Shown here: positions 11,001 to 23,409 of the stretch, one piece after another
Position numbering within the stretch: position 1 is the first letter of the stretch
How the letters are laid out: each line of letters opens with the position of its first letter
Assembly (NCBI GenBank): GCA_030063045.1
Contig: JAQSEB010000114.1
Span: 1,054,001-1,118,000 of the forward strand
Length of the DNA stretch: 64,000 nucleotides
Source: Pratylenchus scribneri
Lineage: Eukaryota > Nematoda > Chromadorea > Rhabditida > Pratylenchidae
Direction of reading: 5' to 3'
Notes under the pieces: model-generated
Seen by the model: the letters and a program-made list of their open reading frames with translations, nothing else
Told to the model about the DNA's origin: nothing
The model's database searches: none
Translations under genes and position numbers: made by a program

Positions 11001-14000
11001 TTTGAACTCATTCTACTATAATAACTTCCACCTTACTTAGGTTCATTGGTCTTTTGGTTAATGCATCATTCATCTATCCTATAGTTTAAAGGTTCGTTCG
11101 AACCAATCTCATTCCAAGTATTTTTTTTCTTATTTTAAATTTCATTTTTAATGAAAAATTCAATCCACAATTTATATGGATTCATTAGTTTGGTGGTTTT
11201 GTGATTTCATTCTCCAACTTATAGGTCGAAAGATCGAACCCCCTCATTCCAAAATTTTTCCACTTTAAAAATTTCATTTTTTATTGAAAAATTTGTCCAT
11301 ATAATAGTAGTCAAGTGATTAATTATACTAACTTATAGCTTGAAGGAACGAACCCGGCGCATTTCAAACATTTTGAAATTCACCTCCAAATTAAAATAAT
11401 TCATATTAAAAAATCGCACATACAAATTGCAATGTTTCCAAGTCCGGTTTTGGTGGCACTTTTGGCTTCTGTTGTTGGCCCATTGCAATGATTGTATTGT
11501 TATCCCCCTCATTTTCGGCATTTCTTCTATAATCAGGCTGTGTATTTTTTGCCGGTTTCAACTCAATTCCATTTGTGGTGATCATCAAATCCTCTTTGCG
11601 TATCACCCGCCCAGTCAATGGGCCTTGGGGACTTCCAATTGGATTTGATGAGTTGGGCGCCACTTCATTGACTACTGTAGAAATTGACGCCGATGTGAGC
11701 GGAGAATTGTCGTTCAATTTTGTTATTGGCACTAAACATAAAATGAAGGATTTTCCAAAAATAATTCTTTCCCAGGGTTGAGGATAATCGACTATGATTG
11801 AGAACTTACATCTGTTTTTGGCGAATAACTCAAAGAAGAAAATAGCAAATTCCGAAATGCTCTATACCATCAAATTTTCCTCCCAATTTGGCCTTTTTAA
11901 ATTTTATGGAATCCAATTTATTAAAAAATTACATGTGTTTGAGTGAAATAAACTTGAATTTTTAGAGGTAAAGCCGCTTATTTTACAAATTGTTTTAAGT
12001 TTTAAAAAGCCACTTTTTAGAGGACATTTAGGGTTTTCAAATGGCATATCGCCTTCCAAAATTGGTTGCTTCCTTGTTGAGCTAATGCCAAAAGAATCAG
12101 GTAAACAATTATTTTATTTCATAATTATTCCCCAATTTTGCCTTACCAATTTTTGTGGCCACGGTATTTTTGCCACCAGCCATTCCAATGCCAGAATCGC
12201 TGCCTCCAGGCGTTTTCATTATCAAAGGCCTTCTTGCGCAATTTGAAGAGGGGCCACCGGCCATAATGGCCGTTGATTGGGTTGGCGTGGATTGGGCCGA
12301 TGTGGAAGCGGATGAGCCGGATTGACGTCGCCCCGGCGGTGATGGAAGTAAAACTGGACGAATTATTGGGGAGGGGGTGCAACCGGCAGAGGCACTTTGC
12401 ATTTGGGCAGGTGGCCCGTCGATGGCAACCGGAATTTCGTGTCTATTGCAAAGTTAATTATATTTTTTTAATTTTATTTTATTTTTAAAATAAATTTAGG
12501 CCACCCGATTTAACGAATTGTCTGCTAATCCAGGCCAAAATTCTAGTAGAGGAAAATATTTCCATTAAGATCAAATTAAAGAGAAATATTCGAAAATGCT
12601 GAAAAGATTATAACCGTTCAGTATTTTATTCTAAACCCATAAAATTTATCTCTACTATTTGATTGATCTAGTCAAGATGCATAATTTGATTATATTTTAG
12701 CCTGGGGTTTAACTTAGTTTTTATAACCATAACCATTAAATCAAAATTGGTTTAAACCGTTAAATACCCTTTAATTGTTGACCAAACCAAAATTGGTTTA
12801 AACCGTTTAATACCCTTTAATTGTTGACCAAACCAAAATTGGTTTAAACCGTTTAATACCCTTTAATTGTTGACCAAACCAAAATTGGTTTAAACCGTTT
12901 AATACCCTTTAATTGTTGACCAAACCATGACAAATTATACACCATTCAATGCGTCCTTGAGCTCTATCAAATTTTGGGTATATGATTTGAGAATGTTGGA
13001 TAAACTTTACACTATTTAATTATTTATGCATTTCCAATGTTCTTATATGAAAATTAAGTACAATTTTTTAATATTTTCCCACCTTAATCTGCTAGCAAAT
13101 CCACCTCCCGCAGGCGCATATCGCAATCTGCCTCCTCCTTGTTGTTGTTGCCCTTGTTGGGCACTTCTGGCCGATGTTGGTGCCGAAGAAGAGGCCAGCG
13201 AATAATCGGAACAACACGTCGACGAACATCCACTTCCAATTCCCTCCAATGGGGACACAATACTGCTTCCGGCGGTTGTGGCCAAACCAATTTGTTGTGT
13301 TGAGGCAAATGGTCGATTTTCGAAATTGTTGTTTTGGCCATTTGATGGGATTGTGGCAATTTGTGTTTGAGGTTGTGGTTGGCGTCGATTTGTGCCAGTG
13401 GTTGCTGGACGTGTTGATGATGAAGACGAGGTGGAGCGATGCTGCTGATTTGGTCCTGTTGGAATTTTTATTTGTTTTTAAAAATATTTTTATTAGACAT
13501 TTCAATTTCAATCGGCATTATTCAACAAAGGCTCAAATTTGATTTTTGTTTATAAATTTTCGAAAAGTTTATGCCACTTTAATTAGCCTAAATGCTTATT
13601 AGATATAGGTTTTGATGATGTTAAGTTTTCTAAAATAGATAAACAATTGAAACAGCTCATAGGCATAGGCTTGTTTTTAAACTTTTTTTTATTGGCAAAT
13701 TGAAGCAATTTGTCGGTAGCCAACTTGTCGCCATTTATTATAAATCTTCAATTACTGAACCAATTTTGATGAATTTGTTTATACAATTGATGAGCAGACT
13801 TTTAGCTATCTATTGATATTAATTTTATTTAAATTTGGTTCAAAATTGATGAAATTATGCCCAAAAAATCATTGGAAATTTTATAATTCCTATAATAAAT
13901 AATATTTTAAATGATTTTAATAAGCCAAAACTTGATCAATTCTGAATCAATTTAAATAAAATTATAAAAAAATCTGCTCGTTAATTGGTACTAAACCATC

Positions 14001-17000
14001 AAAATTCAGTCTTTGACGATTTATAATCATTCGGGTATCGTAATTATAAAACCCAGGTATTAGTTTAACAAGACAGCAAATTAACGGATTCCTTGGCATT
14101 TAAAAATTAAATTAAAATATTGCAAATTTAACGAATTAAAGGAAAAATCCACCCAATGCCAAAATTCAAAGTGCCATATACCACACCTGAAATTGAAATT
14201 CCGGCATTAGCACTGCCGCCACCATTTATGGCATTTGCGGTGGTAGCCGTCGATGGTGTCACCTTTTTCACGATCACATTGCCTACCCGTTTTGTGGTGA
14301 ATGTTGTTTGGAAAATGCGGGGATCAATGCCGGCGGATGGCCCCATGGAGCCAACATCGGATTGTGAGGAATTCAATGGGCCGCCATATGCGCCGCCTGG
14401 GTCACCGCCAATTCGATAGGAACCTTTGAGAAGGAAAAATGGTAGAAATTGATCCGAAATTTACTTTGAAAATGCTCCAAAAAATAATTTTAAAAAATTC
14501 GAGAAAAAATTAAATTTTAAAAATTTGCAAAATATTTTTAAAATATTTTTAAAAAATTTTATAAACGGGAAAAAATTGTTTAAAATTTGGAAAATATTTT
14601 TTACAAATTTGGAATATTTATTCAAAATTTTGAAAAATATTTTTAAAGACGTGAATTTTAAAAATATTTTTAAAATTGTAAATATTTTTAAAAATTCTAC
14701 AATATTTTTATAAAATTGGAAAATATTTTTAAAAATTCAAAAAATATTTTTAAAAATTCAGAAAAATATTTTTAAAAATTCAAAAAATATTTTTAAAAAT
14801 TCAGAAAAATATTTTTAAAAATTCAAAAAATATTTTTAAAAATTCAAAAAATATTTTTAAAAATTCAGAAAAATATTTTTAAAAATTGGAAAATATTTTT
14901 GCAAATATTTTTTAAAAAATAGAACAAAAATAATTTTAAAAAATCAAAAAATTATAAAAAAATTCGAAAAAAATTCAGAAAAAAATTTCTAAAATATTTT
15001 TTTGAATTTTCGGAAAAATGACATAAATAATGGGAATAAAATTAATTTCCACGATTGATTCCTTTCCTCAGTCCTCACCTTCCGACTGATTATCATTTTC
15101 CCGTCTCCTCTGTTCCATCACGTGGAAATTTTCGCCGCTTATCGACTTCAATGGGCCACCGGCGGCAAAAACAAAGCAATTGTCGGTTTGTAGGGCGGAT
15201 GGGGCCAACACATTTGGCAGGGACATGGACATCTTTATGGAGTTGAAGAAATTAATTTTAAAAAATGGTAAAATTTAAAAATTTTTTTGGCTGAAATCAT
15301 AGTGAACAAAAATTTTGAGCACATCTAAAATTTGGATACCAAAATTAATTTTTCAAATATAAACTTAAAATTCCATTAAATTTGATACCATTTTATTGAT
15401 CTGAATGAGAGTTGAATTGAATATGGAAAAAGATTTAATGAATTTGAGATAAAAATTGGCAAAATTATGACCAAAAAATGGATCAAATCAGGCATTTTTC
15501 GTTTTTTTGGGTATAAATTTCCGACCAAACTTGTTTTGATCAATTTTGATATAAAAATATTCTACGAAAAAGCTTAATTAAAATGGTATAAAATATTTAT
15601 TTATTGCTTAATTAATTGATGAGAATTGACCAATTAATTATGGGACCCTCTTTCGTACCGGATCCATTTGTTGATGGAATGCGGCAATGGCTGCCTGCTG
15701 TTGGGCCATCATATTCCGTTGTTGATTTTGATGATGGCTGATATCATTCTGCAGTGTCGTCTCATGTGGATTCACTGGCAGAATGGCCCCATGGCACGAT
15801 TGTTGCATTGGATCGTGATGAGGAGGTGGCGGTTGTTGCCCTTTTCCTCCATTTCTTTGTAGATTTTTTTGCTGCTGTTGATGGATGTTGGAATTGTTGC
15901 CATTTTCGAGTATAGCACTCTAAAAAATATGTAAAATTATGGAAAAGTTTTTTATAAATTTTTTCTAAATATAACAAATTATTCTTTGCCGAAATTTTGA
16001 TTGAGGGTCATTCTTTTTCTTTTGTCCATATCTCAACAAGGAATTAACCAATTTGAGAAGGCGATATGCCATTTGAAAGCCCTAAATGTCCTCCAAAAAT
16101 TGGCTATTCTAATTTTTTGAAAATTTAAACCAATTTGTAAAATAAACGGTTTTTCCTCAAAACAATTCGAGTTTATTATAATAAAAGATAAGTAGCTTTT
16201 TATAAAGGTTGGATTTCATAAAATTAAAAAAAAAGCCAAATTTTAGAGGACACTTTTGGATTTCAAAAGGCATATCACCTTCTTGAATTGGTTATTACCT
16301 CGCTTAAATAGGTCAAAAGAAATGGCAGTAGATTAATGAAATATCGCAACTTTGAAATTTCCTCTATAGGCTACCTATTTCTTTCTTTTATTTAATTTAC
16401 AGATCCGCAATTATTCCATTCTAGTAATTTTGAACTGACTTTAGGTCTTGGCTTTCTACTGCTGTTGCTGCCGGTTCCTCCATTCGCCAATCCCATTGCC
16501 ATTTTAGCATCGCCTCCTTTTTGTGGTTGTTGTTGATGGCAAATTGACGGGAAATTCACATGTTTTTGGCCATTATCCGCATTCATTGCCATTCCATCCA
16601 GCTGATATTCGCCCGCAATTCGATCCATCACGAAATAGGCGCGTTGTTGATTTTGTTGATTTGTGGCCATATTTTGAAGGAATCCACCGCCCTGTTGATG
16701 GTTAAGCATTGTGGAATTCACTGACGAATGGGGGGCACCGCTGCGGCGAAGAGGTCTATAAATTGAAAAAAAATTGCTGAGAAAAAAGTGCCCTAAATAT
16801 TTACATTCCCAAACTATATGCCTAAAATTGGATAGAGCTGGTCAAGACGCATTTATTGGTATATAATTTGTCATGGTTTGGTCAACAATTAAAGGGTATT
16901 AAACGGTTTAAACCCATTTTGGTTTGGTCAACAATTAAAGGGTATTAAACGGTTTAAACCAATTTTGGTTTGGTCAACAATTAAAGGGTATTTAACGGTT

Positions 17001-20000
17001 TAAACCTATTTTGGTTTGGTCAACAATTAAAGGGTATTAAACGGTTTAAACCCATTTTGGTTTGGTCAAAAATTAAAGGGTATTAAACGGTTTAAACCAA
17101 TTTTGGTTTGGTCAACAATTAAAGGGTATTTAACGGTTTAAACCTATTTTGGTTTGGTCAACAATTAAAGGGTATTAAACGGTTTAAACCCATTTTGGTT
17201 TGGTCAAAAATTAAAGGGTATTAAACGGTTTAAACCTATTTTGGTTTGGTCAACAATTAAAGGGTATTAAACGGTTTAAACCCATTCTGGTTTGGTCAAC
17301 AATTAAAGGGTATTAAACGGTTTAAACCAAATTTGGTTTGGACAACAATTAAAGGGTATTAAATGGTTTAAACCAATTTTGGTTTGGTCAACAATTAAAG
17401 GGTATTAAACGGTTTAAACCCATTCTGGTTTGGTCAACAATTAAAGGGTATTAAACGGTTTAAACCAAATTTGGTTTGGACAACAATTAAAGGGTATTAA
17501 ATGGTTTAAACCAATTTTGGTTTGGTCAACAATTAAAGGGTATTAAACGGTTTAAACCAATTTTGGTTTAATGGTTCAAAACTAAGTTAGAATTGGTTAA
17601 ACCCAAACCAAAATATAATCAAATGGGTCTTGATGAGGATGGATTGGGTATAAGGTTTAATGGTTTAAGAGTATAGGATAAGTTTCTAAGCCGCTACAAT
17701 TTTTTCGTCATTTCCATTCTATTCCTTTCTTTGCAACTCACCTTTCAAATGGTTCTCTACGTTTTCGATGTTCGCGCACATAGTCAATTAATTGTTTTTG
17801 TGTTCGACCTTGATAATGGAAATGGGAACCACGATGGAAATATCGACGCTTTGCATCACGCTTTTGCTCCACTGGTTCGGGACATCGAAAAAAGCCTAAA
17901 TTTTTTTATATTTCAATGAAACTTTCAATGACAATGCTAATATAATGTTTAATAGGAGCTAGGACTTTCTTTGGCCATAATTCATCATGGCCATAAGCAA
18001 TTTGGGGAAATTGTATATTTTCTGAAAGCCAAAGTGTCCTCTACAAAATGGCTATTTTTTAAATTTTAGGAAATCTCCCTCTAAAAAGGTTAAATGTCTT
18101 TGAGTGTAATAAACCCGATTTTTTTGAGGAAAATCCGCATATTTTACAAAATTATTTTAAATATTCAAAAAATTAGAAAAGCCTCTTTTTAGAGGACATT
18201 TAGGACTTTCAAATGGCACATTGCCTTCCCAAATTGGTTGCTCCCTTTTTGAGCTATGGCCAAAAGAATGACATAAGAATAAGGTGTTGAAATGTGGCCC
18301 AATGGCTTACTGTGATGTTCAACGCATTTTTTCCAAAAATTTTTGCAATCATCCCGATTCTCGAACAAAAATTCGATGATCTCTTTGTATTGTTGCTGAA
18401 AGTGGAAATTTTTTTATATTTTTTTGAGGATTTTTTGTGCGAACATTGCTGTCTGGATGGATTTTGATCATCAGCCGCTTCCGTTTAAAACTTAATTTTC
18501 GCACTTTAGCCCATGAGAATGTGGTCACACAATTCAAATTGTGGAAAACCTGCAAAAAATTGATGCATTAAAAATATAAAATATTGTTAATTATTAAAAA
18601 ACAAAAAGGATTCAATGACATCTTTTCGTTACCCAAGGCCATTCTTTTGGCCATAACTCAACAAAAAAGCAACCAATTTTGGAAGGCGTTATACCATTTG
18701 AAAGCCCTAAATGCCCTCTAAAAAGTGGCTTTTGGAATTTTTTGAAAATTTAAAATATTTTGTAAAATAAGCGGCTTTTCATCAACAAGTTCGGGTTTAT
18801 TGCATTAAAAGAATTATAACTTTTTTAAAAGTTGGATTTCATATAAAAATGTAAGGCTATATTTTAGATATAGAGGACGTTTTGGACTACAAAATGGTCT
18901 ATTGCCTTCTTGATTTGGTCATCGCCTTGCTGAACTATAGCCAAAAAGAAATGGCCATGGTAGCTGTAAATTGCCTATTATTCTAATAAGAAATTTAGTT
19001 AAATCCGCATTCTATATTTCTTTAGGGAATAATCAAAAAATATGCCCAAAATCATATACCCCGAAAAATCCACCTTTATGCCCATATGGACGACGGCCAA
19101 CGCCACTTCGATTCCCTCCAAATCGCGGGCTCCATGCAATCGGACGCCATAGAAATCGCAACGTCGTGCTGTTTCCAACAAATTGAAATCCGCTTCGGCC
19201 GGGCTCATTCCAACAAGCTAGAATTATTTTATAATTTTTTATATTATAAAATTCTTTTTCTAATTTTTTACACATGAAACAATAATCTTATTTGCCTATT
19301 TAGGGTTACGTCCCCAACTTTAGTTTGTCCAATTGTCACCGTTTAACTCATCAACGTCTGAACCAATTTTGATAATTTTAATATCATATTAAAGAGCAGG
19401 ATTTGGCTATCCAATGATATTAGTTTTATTTAAATTTTTTTCAGAATTTATTGAATTATGCCAAAAAATATTTCAAATGACCTTTATTATGTATCAGCCA
19501 AATTTTTATTGATTTTTGGAAATAACTTCATCCATTTTGGATCAATTTTAAATAAAATTAATAAGCTGGATAACCAAAAGTTTGCCCTTTAATGTTTAAT
19601 TTGATATCAAATTCATCAAAATTCATTCTGTCTTTGATGAAATATAAATAATAAACAGCGTGATAAGTTGGGATGGGATACCAGCCTAATTTGGGTATTT
19701 GTTTTTGGGAGACGCCTTCACTACCTTTTTATGCTGTTCCATCACTTTAAGCTGAAATGCCGGACTCTGATTCGGTACAAATTGGGCAGCAGCCAAATAG
19801 CTTGGGTCCGGGTAGTCCAACGGGGAAAAGTCGCCGCATTCCGATTGAACCTGTATCGGCAAATAGAAAATTTATTTCGGCGGATATTTTTCATGTTTTT
19901 AATCACAAATTTGACTAAAATTTTTAGTCTTTTTATTGTTTTTATACTGTACAAATTAAATTTTAAATTTAGCCTCTAGGCTTTATCAAATTGAAAGGAA

Positions 20001-22460
20001 GGAAGGTATTCATTGAATATGAGGGACTTTGAAAATTGACACAGCCATTCTGTGGCGATAGATTCTAGATTACCTATATATGATTTTTCGCCAGATCAGA
20101 TTTTCCTAATGACACCAAATTATGGCCAAAAATCCCTTTTACAGCACTTTTGGCACTATTTCATAAGTATCTCTTATAGATTTTATTAATACAAATACAA
20201 CTTTAAAACATTGTTTTTTTTTTGAGAATTTAATGAGCTCTCATTCTGATCAAAACACATTGTTGATTTAAATTTTATCGATTTTTTCAGAAAATTCCAT
20301 TTTTTAAAAGGACCCAAAACCCGATAAAGGATAGTAGATTATAAAATTTCATTTTTTTTTATTTACCTTTCATGAGTAATTTATATGCAAATTTTAAGAT
20401 TTATCACCTTAACTTAATTTTCGGGCAATTTCCATTACAAATTTTACACAAAATTTCCTCCAAATTAATTACCACATTTTCTTCTATTAGAAGCTCCCTC
20501 TAATAGAAACCCAACCTCGACTTTTGGGTACTATATTTTACTATATTTCTTGGCATGATGAATTTTTTAAATAAATTTTTATGGCATATTTTAGGGCCAT
20601 GACTCTATAAAAAAGCTAAAGTTGGTAGAAAAAAATTGAAAGTTAACAGAGTTAGACACCGAATTAAGCCCATTTTTGGGGTTTCGAACTTTTAAGCCCA
20701 TGGGCTTCTAGCAGAAGAAATACGGTATTAAAAAACCAACAATGCAAGCAACGAGCATTGCCGCCGTATTCTCATTGCATAGCAGCTCGCCTCGGGCCAA
20801 ATCCCTGCGAAGTTGGAGGGCAAAAAGGTAGCGGGTGTATTCCTCCTCCAATTCCGACGGATTTGGCGTGTAGAATTTGATGATGAAGAAGAAGCGGGCA
20901 TCGGATTGGGCCGCCATTATTTGGCGCAAAATTGACTTCTCCTTGTCCAGCCAACACTTGGAGGTGAATGGGGGAATGTTTAAATTATTTTTAATTTTTT
21001 TTCTACTAATGTTGAAAAAATGTAAAAAAAATCGAAATAAGGAAAAAAAAATTCCCAAAAAAGGGAAAAATGTCAAAGGCAAAAAATTCTAAAAATGTCG
21101 AAAAAGAGCTAAAAAAATGCCGAAAAATGCTAAAAACATTGAAAAAAATTTTCATGTAGAAAAATAATATTTTATAAATTGGCCGTGCCTTAGGTAGGGC
21201 TTATCGTTAGATTTAGGGTCAAGCATGAGTTTAAGGCTAGGACTATTAGGATAGTTGGTTTGGCTAATTTATTATTCCTCAATACGAAATTCTATATTTT
21301 CAGCATTTTTTCCAACAAATTTTATAATATCCATTTTAATTCAGAGGGTAGGGAACATTTCATTTATATATGAGTTAGTTTTTGGTTAATAGCTCATCGT
21401 TGAGATTACTAATTTAGGAAGGCCTATATAGTTTTATATACCATTTAAAAGCAAAAAGCTTGCTCTTTTTTTTATTTTATATTTTCTGAAATCTAATTTT
21501 ATTTAATACATGTCTTTGTGTGCAATAAACTCGAATTGTTTTGAGGAAAAGCCGCTTATTTTACGAAATATTTTAAATTTTTCCCAAAAATTAGAAAGCC
21601 ACTTTTTAGAGGACATTTAGGGCTTTAAAATGGCATATCGCCTTCCTAAAATTGGTTGCTTCCTTGTTGATATATGGTCAAAAGAATGGCCCTAACTAAT
21701 GCTATTTCTCCAATAAGACTCACTCGATTCCCATAACTGTCGATGAATTCTAGGCCAAAATAGTCGGATTCAAGCAAATTCAAATGTCGGCAAACTTCAT
21801 CGAACAGAGCTTGGCCCAATGCTTTATGCTTTAAAACGGGTTATTAATTGAGGCATAAAATATCCAATGGGCTTACCCCTAAATGGAATACGCCAACAGT
21901 GTCATCAAGCATTCGAACCTGATAAAAAATTGATTTATTAAATTTATTGTACAAATTTAAATTTTAGTGGAAAAGATGGATTTTTAAGGGTACCTAGGGC
22001 CATTCTTTTGGCCATATCTCAATAAGGAAGCAACCAATTTGGGAAGGCGATTTGCCTTTTGAAAGCCCTAAATGTCCTCTAAAAAGTGGCTTTTCTAATT
22101 TTTATAAAAATTTAAATAATTTGTAAAATAAGTGGCTTTTCCTCTGAAAATTCGATTTTATTAGACTCAAAGACATGTAACTTTTTAAAGGTGGATAGCA
22201 TAAAAAAAAGGCTAAATTGTAATGGACACTTTGGATTTTCCAATGGTATATCGCCTTCTCGAATTGGTTATTATCTCGCTGAATAATTAGTCTAATTAAA
22301 TATTCCAAACATGAAAAAATGGACCTTCAAGGAAATGATTCGTGTGAAAGGTGAAATTTTTCTAGTGAATCTTTGCCATTTTTCACTTTTCTCTAACCTT
22401 AATGCACATCAATTTGCCTTTTCCCTTGCGCGGATCCATGCCAGGTGGTGGCGGACAACC
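8058..22460 (-). CDS. frm-3: FERM-domain protein, FARP/FRMD7 (frm-3) type, 19 exons
   Basis: Membrane-cytoskeleton scaffold. FERM proteins of this group bind membrane proteins and lipids at the cell cortex; in C. elegans, FRM-3 acts in receptor clustering at synapses. Exons, all in phase: 22460-22398, 21918-21877, 21828-21724, 20956-20741, 19850-19725, 19217-19074, 18549-18445, 18395-18311, 17895-17742, 16755-16440, 15919-15659, 15232-15079, 14423-14187, 13455-13083, 12442-12147, 11731-11424, 10900-10659, 9472-9265, 8534-8058; about 1303 residues. F1 spans roughly residues 10-100 ([19 protein letters not shown]), F2 100-205 ([19 protein letters not shown]), F3 205-300 ([36 protein letters not shown]). 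A FERM-adjacent segment ([14 protein letters not shown]) follows near 330. The remaining ~950 residues are Gln/Ser/Asn/Pro-rich with no RhoGEF or PH domain seen. The 5' exon is uncertain. The symbol rests on family resemblance. Confidence 0.85.
8841..9065. repeat. 28-bp minisatellite in last FERM-gene intron
   Basis: Eight near-perfect tandem copies of a 28-bp unit containing AAATTTCCAAAATTCTCTTT. It lies between exons 9265-9472 and 8058-8534. Confidence 0.9.
9551..10350. mobile_element. MITE-A copy 1, split by a hAT-like insertion
   Basis: Left part TTATTCTTTTGGCCATATCC up to about 9577; right part from about 10124 (GATTAGAGAAGGCAATATGCC onward). The two halves fit the consensus of the roughly 0.3-kb palindromic family described at the other MITE-A sites. 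Confidence 0.75.
9586..10115. mobile_element. Non-autonomous hAT-like element (530 bp) nested in MITE-A
   Basis: Inverted ends CAGAGCTG and CAGCTCTG, flanked by a perfect 8-bp direct repeat GAGGCAAC (9578-9585 and 10116-10123). The body is dominated by GGAGTCGGAGTC and its complement in inverted orientation around an AT-rich centre. No coding capacity. Confidence 0.85.
10465..10612. mobile_element. Foldback element (GACAGAGTCGGTTT family)
   Basis: Ends GACAGAGTCGGTTT and AAACCGACTTTGTC are inverted. The body (GTTTCGGTTTCTCC) matches, in reverse orientation, the outer element at about 23910-24297. Confidence 0.65.
11810..12100. mobile_element. MITE-A copy 2
   Basis: Contains the family core (AGAGGTAAAGCCGCTTATTT, then GCCACTTTTTAGAGGACATT) and ends GCTAATGCCAAAAGAATC. 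It lies in a FERM-gene intron. Confidence 0.7.
12715..13010 (-). repeat. 46-bp minisatellite, locus 2 (FERM-gene intron, inverted)
   Basis: About four units of the same 46-bp repeat in reverse orientation (12745-12935), followed by the inverted leader ending near 13005. It lies in the intron between exons 13083-13455 and 12147-12442. Confidence 0.9.
13695..14045. mobile_element. Foldback element, family B copy 1
   Basis: An imperfect palindrome: ACTGAACCAATTTTGATGAA at the left is opposed by ACCATCAAAATTCAGTC at the right, around TGATATTAATTTTATTTAAA. Similar palindromes occur near 19315, 54705 and 61395. Confidence 0.55.
14480..15010. repeat. AT-rich tandem repeat in FERM-gene intron
   Basis: Repeats of AATATTTTTAAAAATTCA(G)AAA with drift. 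The unit is itself near-palindromic (ATTTTTAAAAAT). No coding content. Confidence 0.75.
16007..16328. mobile_element. MITE-A copy 3
   Basis: Full-length palindromic copy in a FERM-gene intron. The left end is TCATTCTTTTTCTTTTGTCC and the right end TAGGTCAAAAGAAATGGC. Confidence 0.75.
16815..17680 (+). repeat. 46-bp minisatellite, locus 3 (FERM-gene intron, largest)
   Basis: About 15 units of the 46-bp repeat from about 16875 to 17575, with the usual leader (TATGCCTAAAATTGGATAG) and tail. Some units share the same variants in blocks (CATTCTGG, AAATTTGG, GGACAACAATT), which points to recent multi-unit duplication. Confidence 0.9.
17965..18270. mobile_element. MITE-A copy 4
   Basis: Ends TTCTTTGGCCATAATTCAT and GAGCTATGGCCAAAAGAATG. 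It lies in a FERM-gene intron. Confidence 0.7.
18637..18958. mobile_element. MITE-A copy 5
   Basis: Starts GGCCATTCTTTTGGCCATAA and ends ATAGCCAAAAAGAAATGGCC. It is a full-length copy in the FERM-gene intron just before the exon at 18445-18549. Confidence 0.75.
19315..19655. mobile_element. Foldback element, family B copy 2
   Basis: TGAACCAATTTTGATAATTT at the left is opposed by ATTCATCAAAATTCATTC at the right. The inner arms carry TATTAGTTTTATTTAAA and TTTAAATAAAATTAATA. Confidence 0.55.
20478..20735. mobile_element. Foldback element, 'TTCTATTAGAAGCCC' family, copy 2
   Basis: Left end TTTCTTCTATTAGAAGCTCC; right end AAGCCCATGGGCTTCTAGCAG, then AAATACGGTATT. The right end abuts FERM-gene exon 20741-20956. 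Confidence 0.6.
21370..21690. mobile_element. MITE-A copy 6
   Basis: Ends with ATATGGTCAAAAGAATGGCC next to exon 21724-21828. The core AAAAGCCGCTTATTTTACGA is present. Confidence 0.7.
21998..22292. mobile_element. MITE-A copy 7
   Basis: Starts GGCCATTCTTTTGGCCATAT. The right end is decayed (CTCGCTGAATAATTAGTC). It lies in a FERM-gene intron. Confidence 0.7.
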
Positions 22461-22816
22461 CTAAAAAAACATTTATTTAATAATTTATTTAAAAATTCTA
22501 CAAACTACGCCTCTGGGAATCTCCGATGAGACCGGCTTTTGCATCATTTTTGGCACCAAAATTCGAATCGGTTGAATGGCATTTTATTTGTAAATTCGAT
22601 GAAAAAATATTAATAAATTAGAAGGCAATCTTTGGTGTTAAATAATGTGAAAAATTTGCGCGTGGATGGCACACCTCTCTGAAAATTGGCAGAAGAATTT
22701 TTTATTAAGTATTTTATAATTAATTTTCGGCTCTATTTTAAGGTATATTTTCTTTTATTGTCCCTAGTAAATTGGGTAAAATAAGCGAATATAGAGTCAA
22801 AAGAACAATGGATTAT

Positions 22817-23128
22817 GGGCATTCTTTTGGCCATATTTCAACAAGGCCTTAACCAATTCGGAAAGGCAATATACCATTTGAAAGCCCAAAGTATCCTCTA
22901 GAATTTGGCCTATTTAAATTAAGTGAAATGCTAGTAATAAATAAAGCTACATGTCTTTGAGTGTAATAAACCCGAATTTTTAGAGGAAAAGCCGGTTATT
23001 TTACAAATTATTTTAAATTTTTCAAAAAAATATAAAAGCCACTTTTTAGAGACATTTAGTACTTTCAAATGGCATATCGCCTTCCAAAATTGGTTGCTTC
23101 CTTATTGAGTTATGACCAAAAGAGCCAC
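22817..23128. mobile_element. MITE-A copy 8
   Basis: Starts GGGCATTCTTTTGGCCATAT and ends AGTTATGACCAAAAGAGCC. It lies between the first firm FERM-gene exon and the candidate upstream exon. Confidence 0.7.
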
Positions 23129-23249
23129 CACAGGTATTAATGGCGGCACTGATAGACATTTTAAAGCAAAAAATGTTAAATTTTCTCAAAAACTAATAAA
23201 AACACGTTTAAAAAGCTTGAGTAGAAGGGATATTTTAATGGATTTATTT

Positions 23250-23356
23250 GAAAAGAGGACACATTGTATTGGATTAATGCCAGCCGGTGGCGGCTTTTCA
23301 TTTCCCCCACCTCTTTCTCGCCCATTGATGCGATCATCAATATTGCCGGAGGGCAT
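23250..23356 (-). other. Candidate first coding exon of the FERM gene
   Basis: An ATG at 23356 opens MPSGNIDDRINGRERGGGNE then KPPPAGINP. It lies just after an acceptor-like TTTCCAG, as in a trans-spliced leader exon. The PPP-AG-I/M pattern resembles the start of the next exon ([14 protein letters not shown]). No donor with the correct phase and good consensus was found to join it to 22460, so this is tentative. Confidence 0.3.
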
Positions 23357-23409
23357 CCGGCTGGAAATAAGGAAGGCGATTGATTTGAGTGGAAGGGATG
23401 GGAAGGTGG

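Noticed and set aside
13174..13542. A 122-codon + frame
   Set aside because: Antisense of FERM-gene exon 13083-13455, whose own frame joins neighbours in phase.
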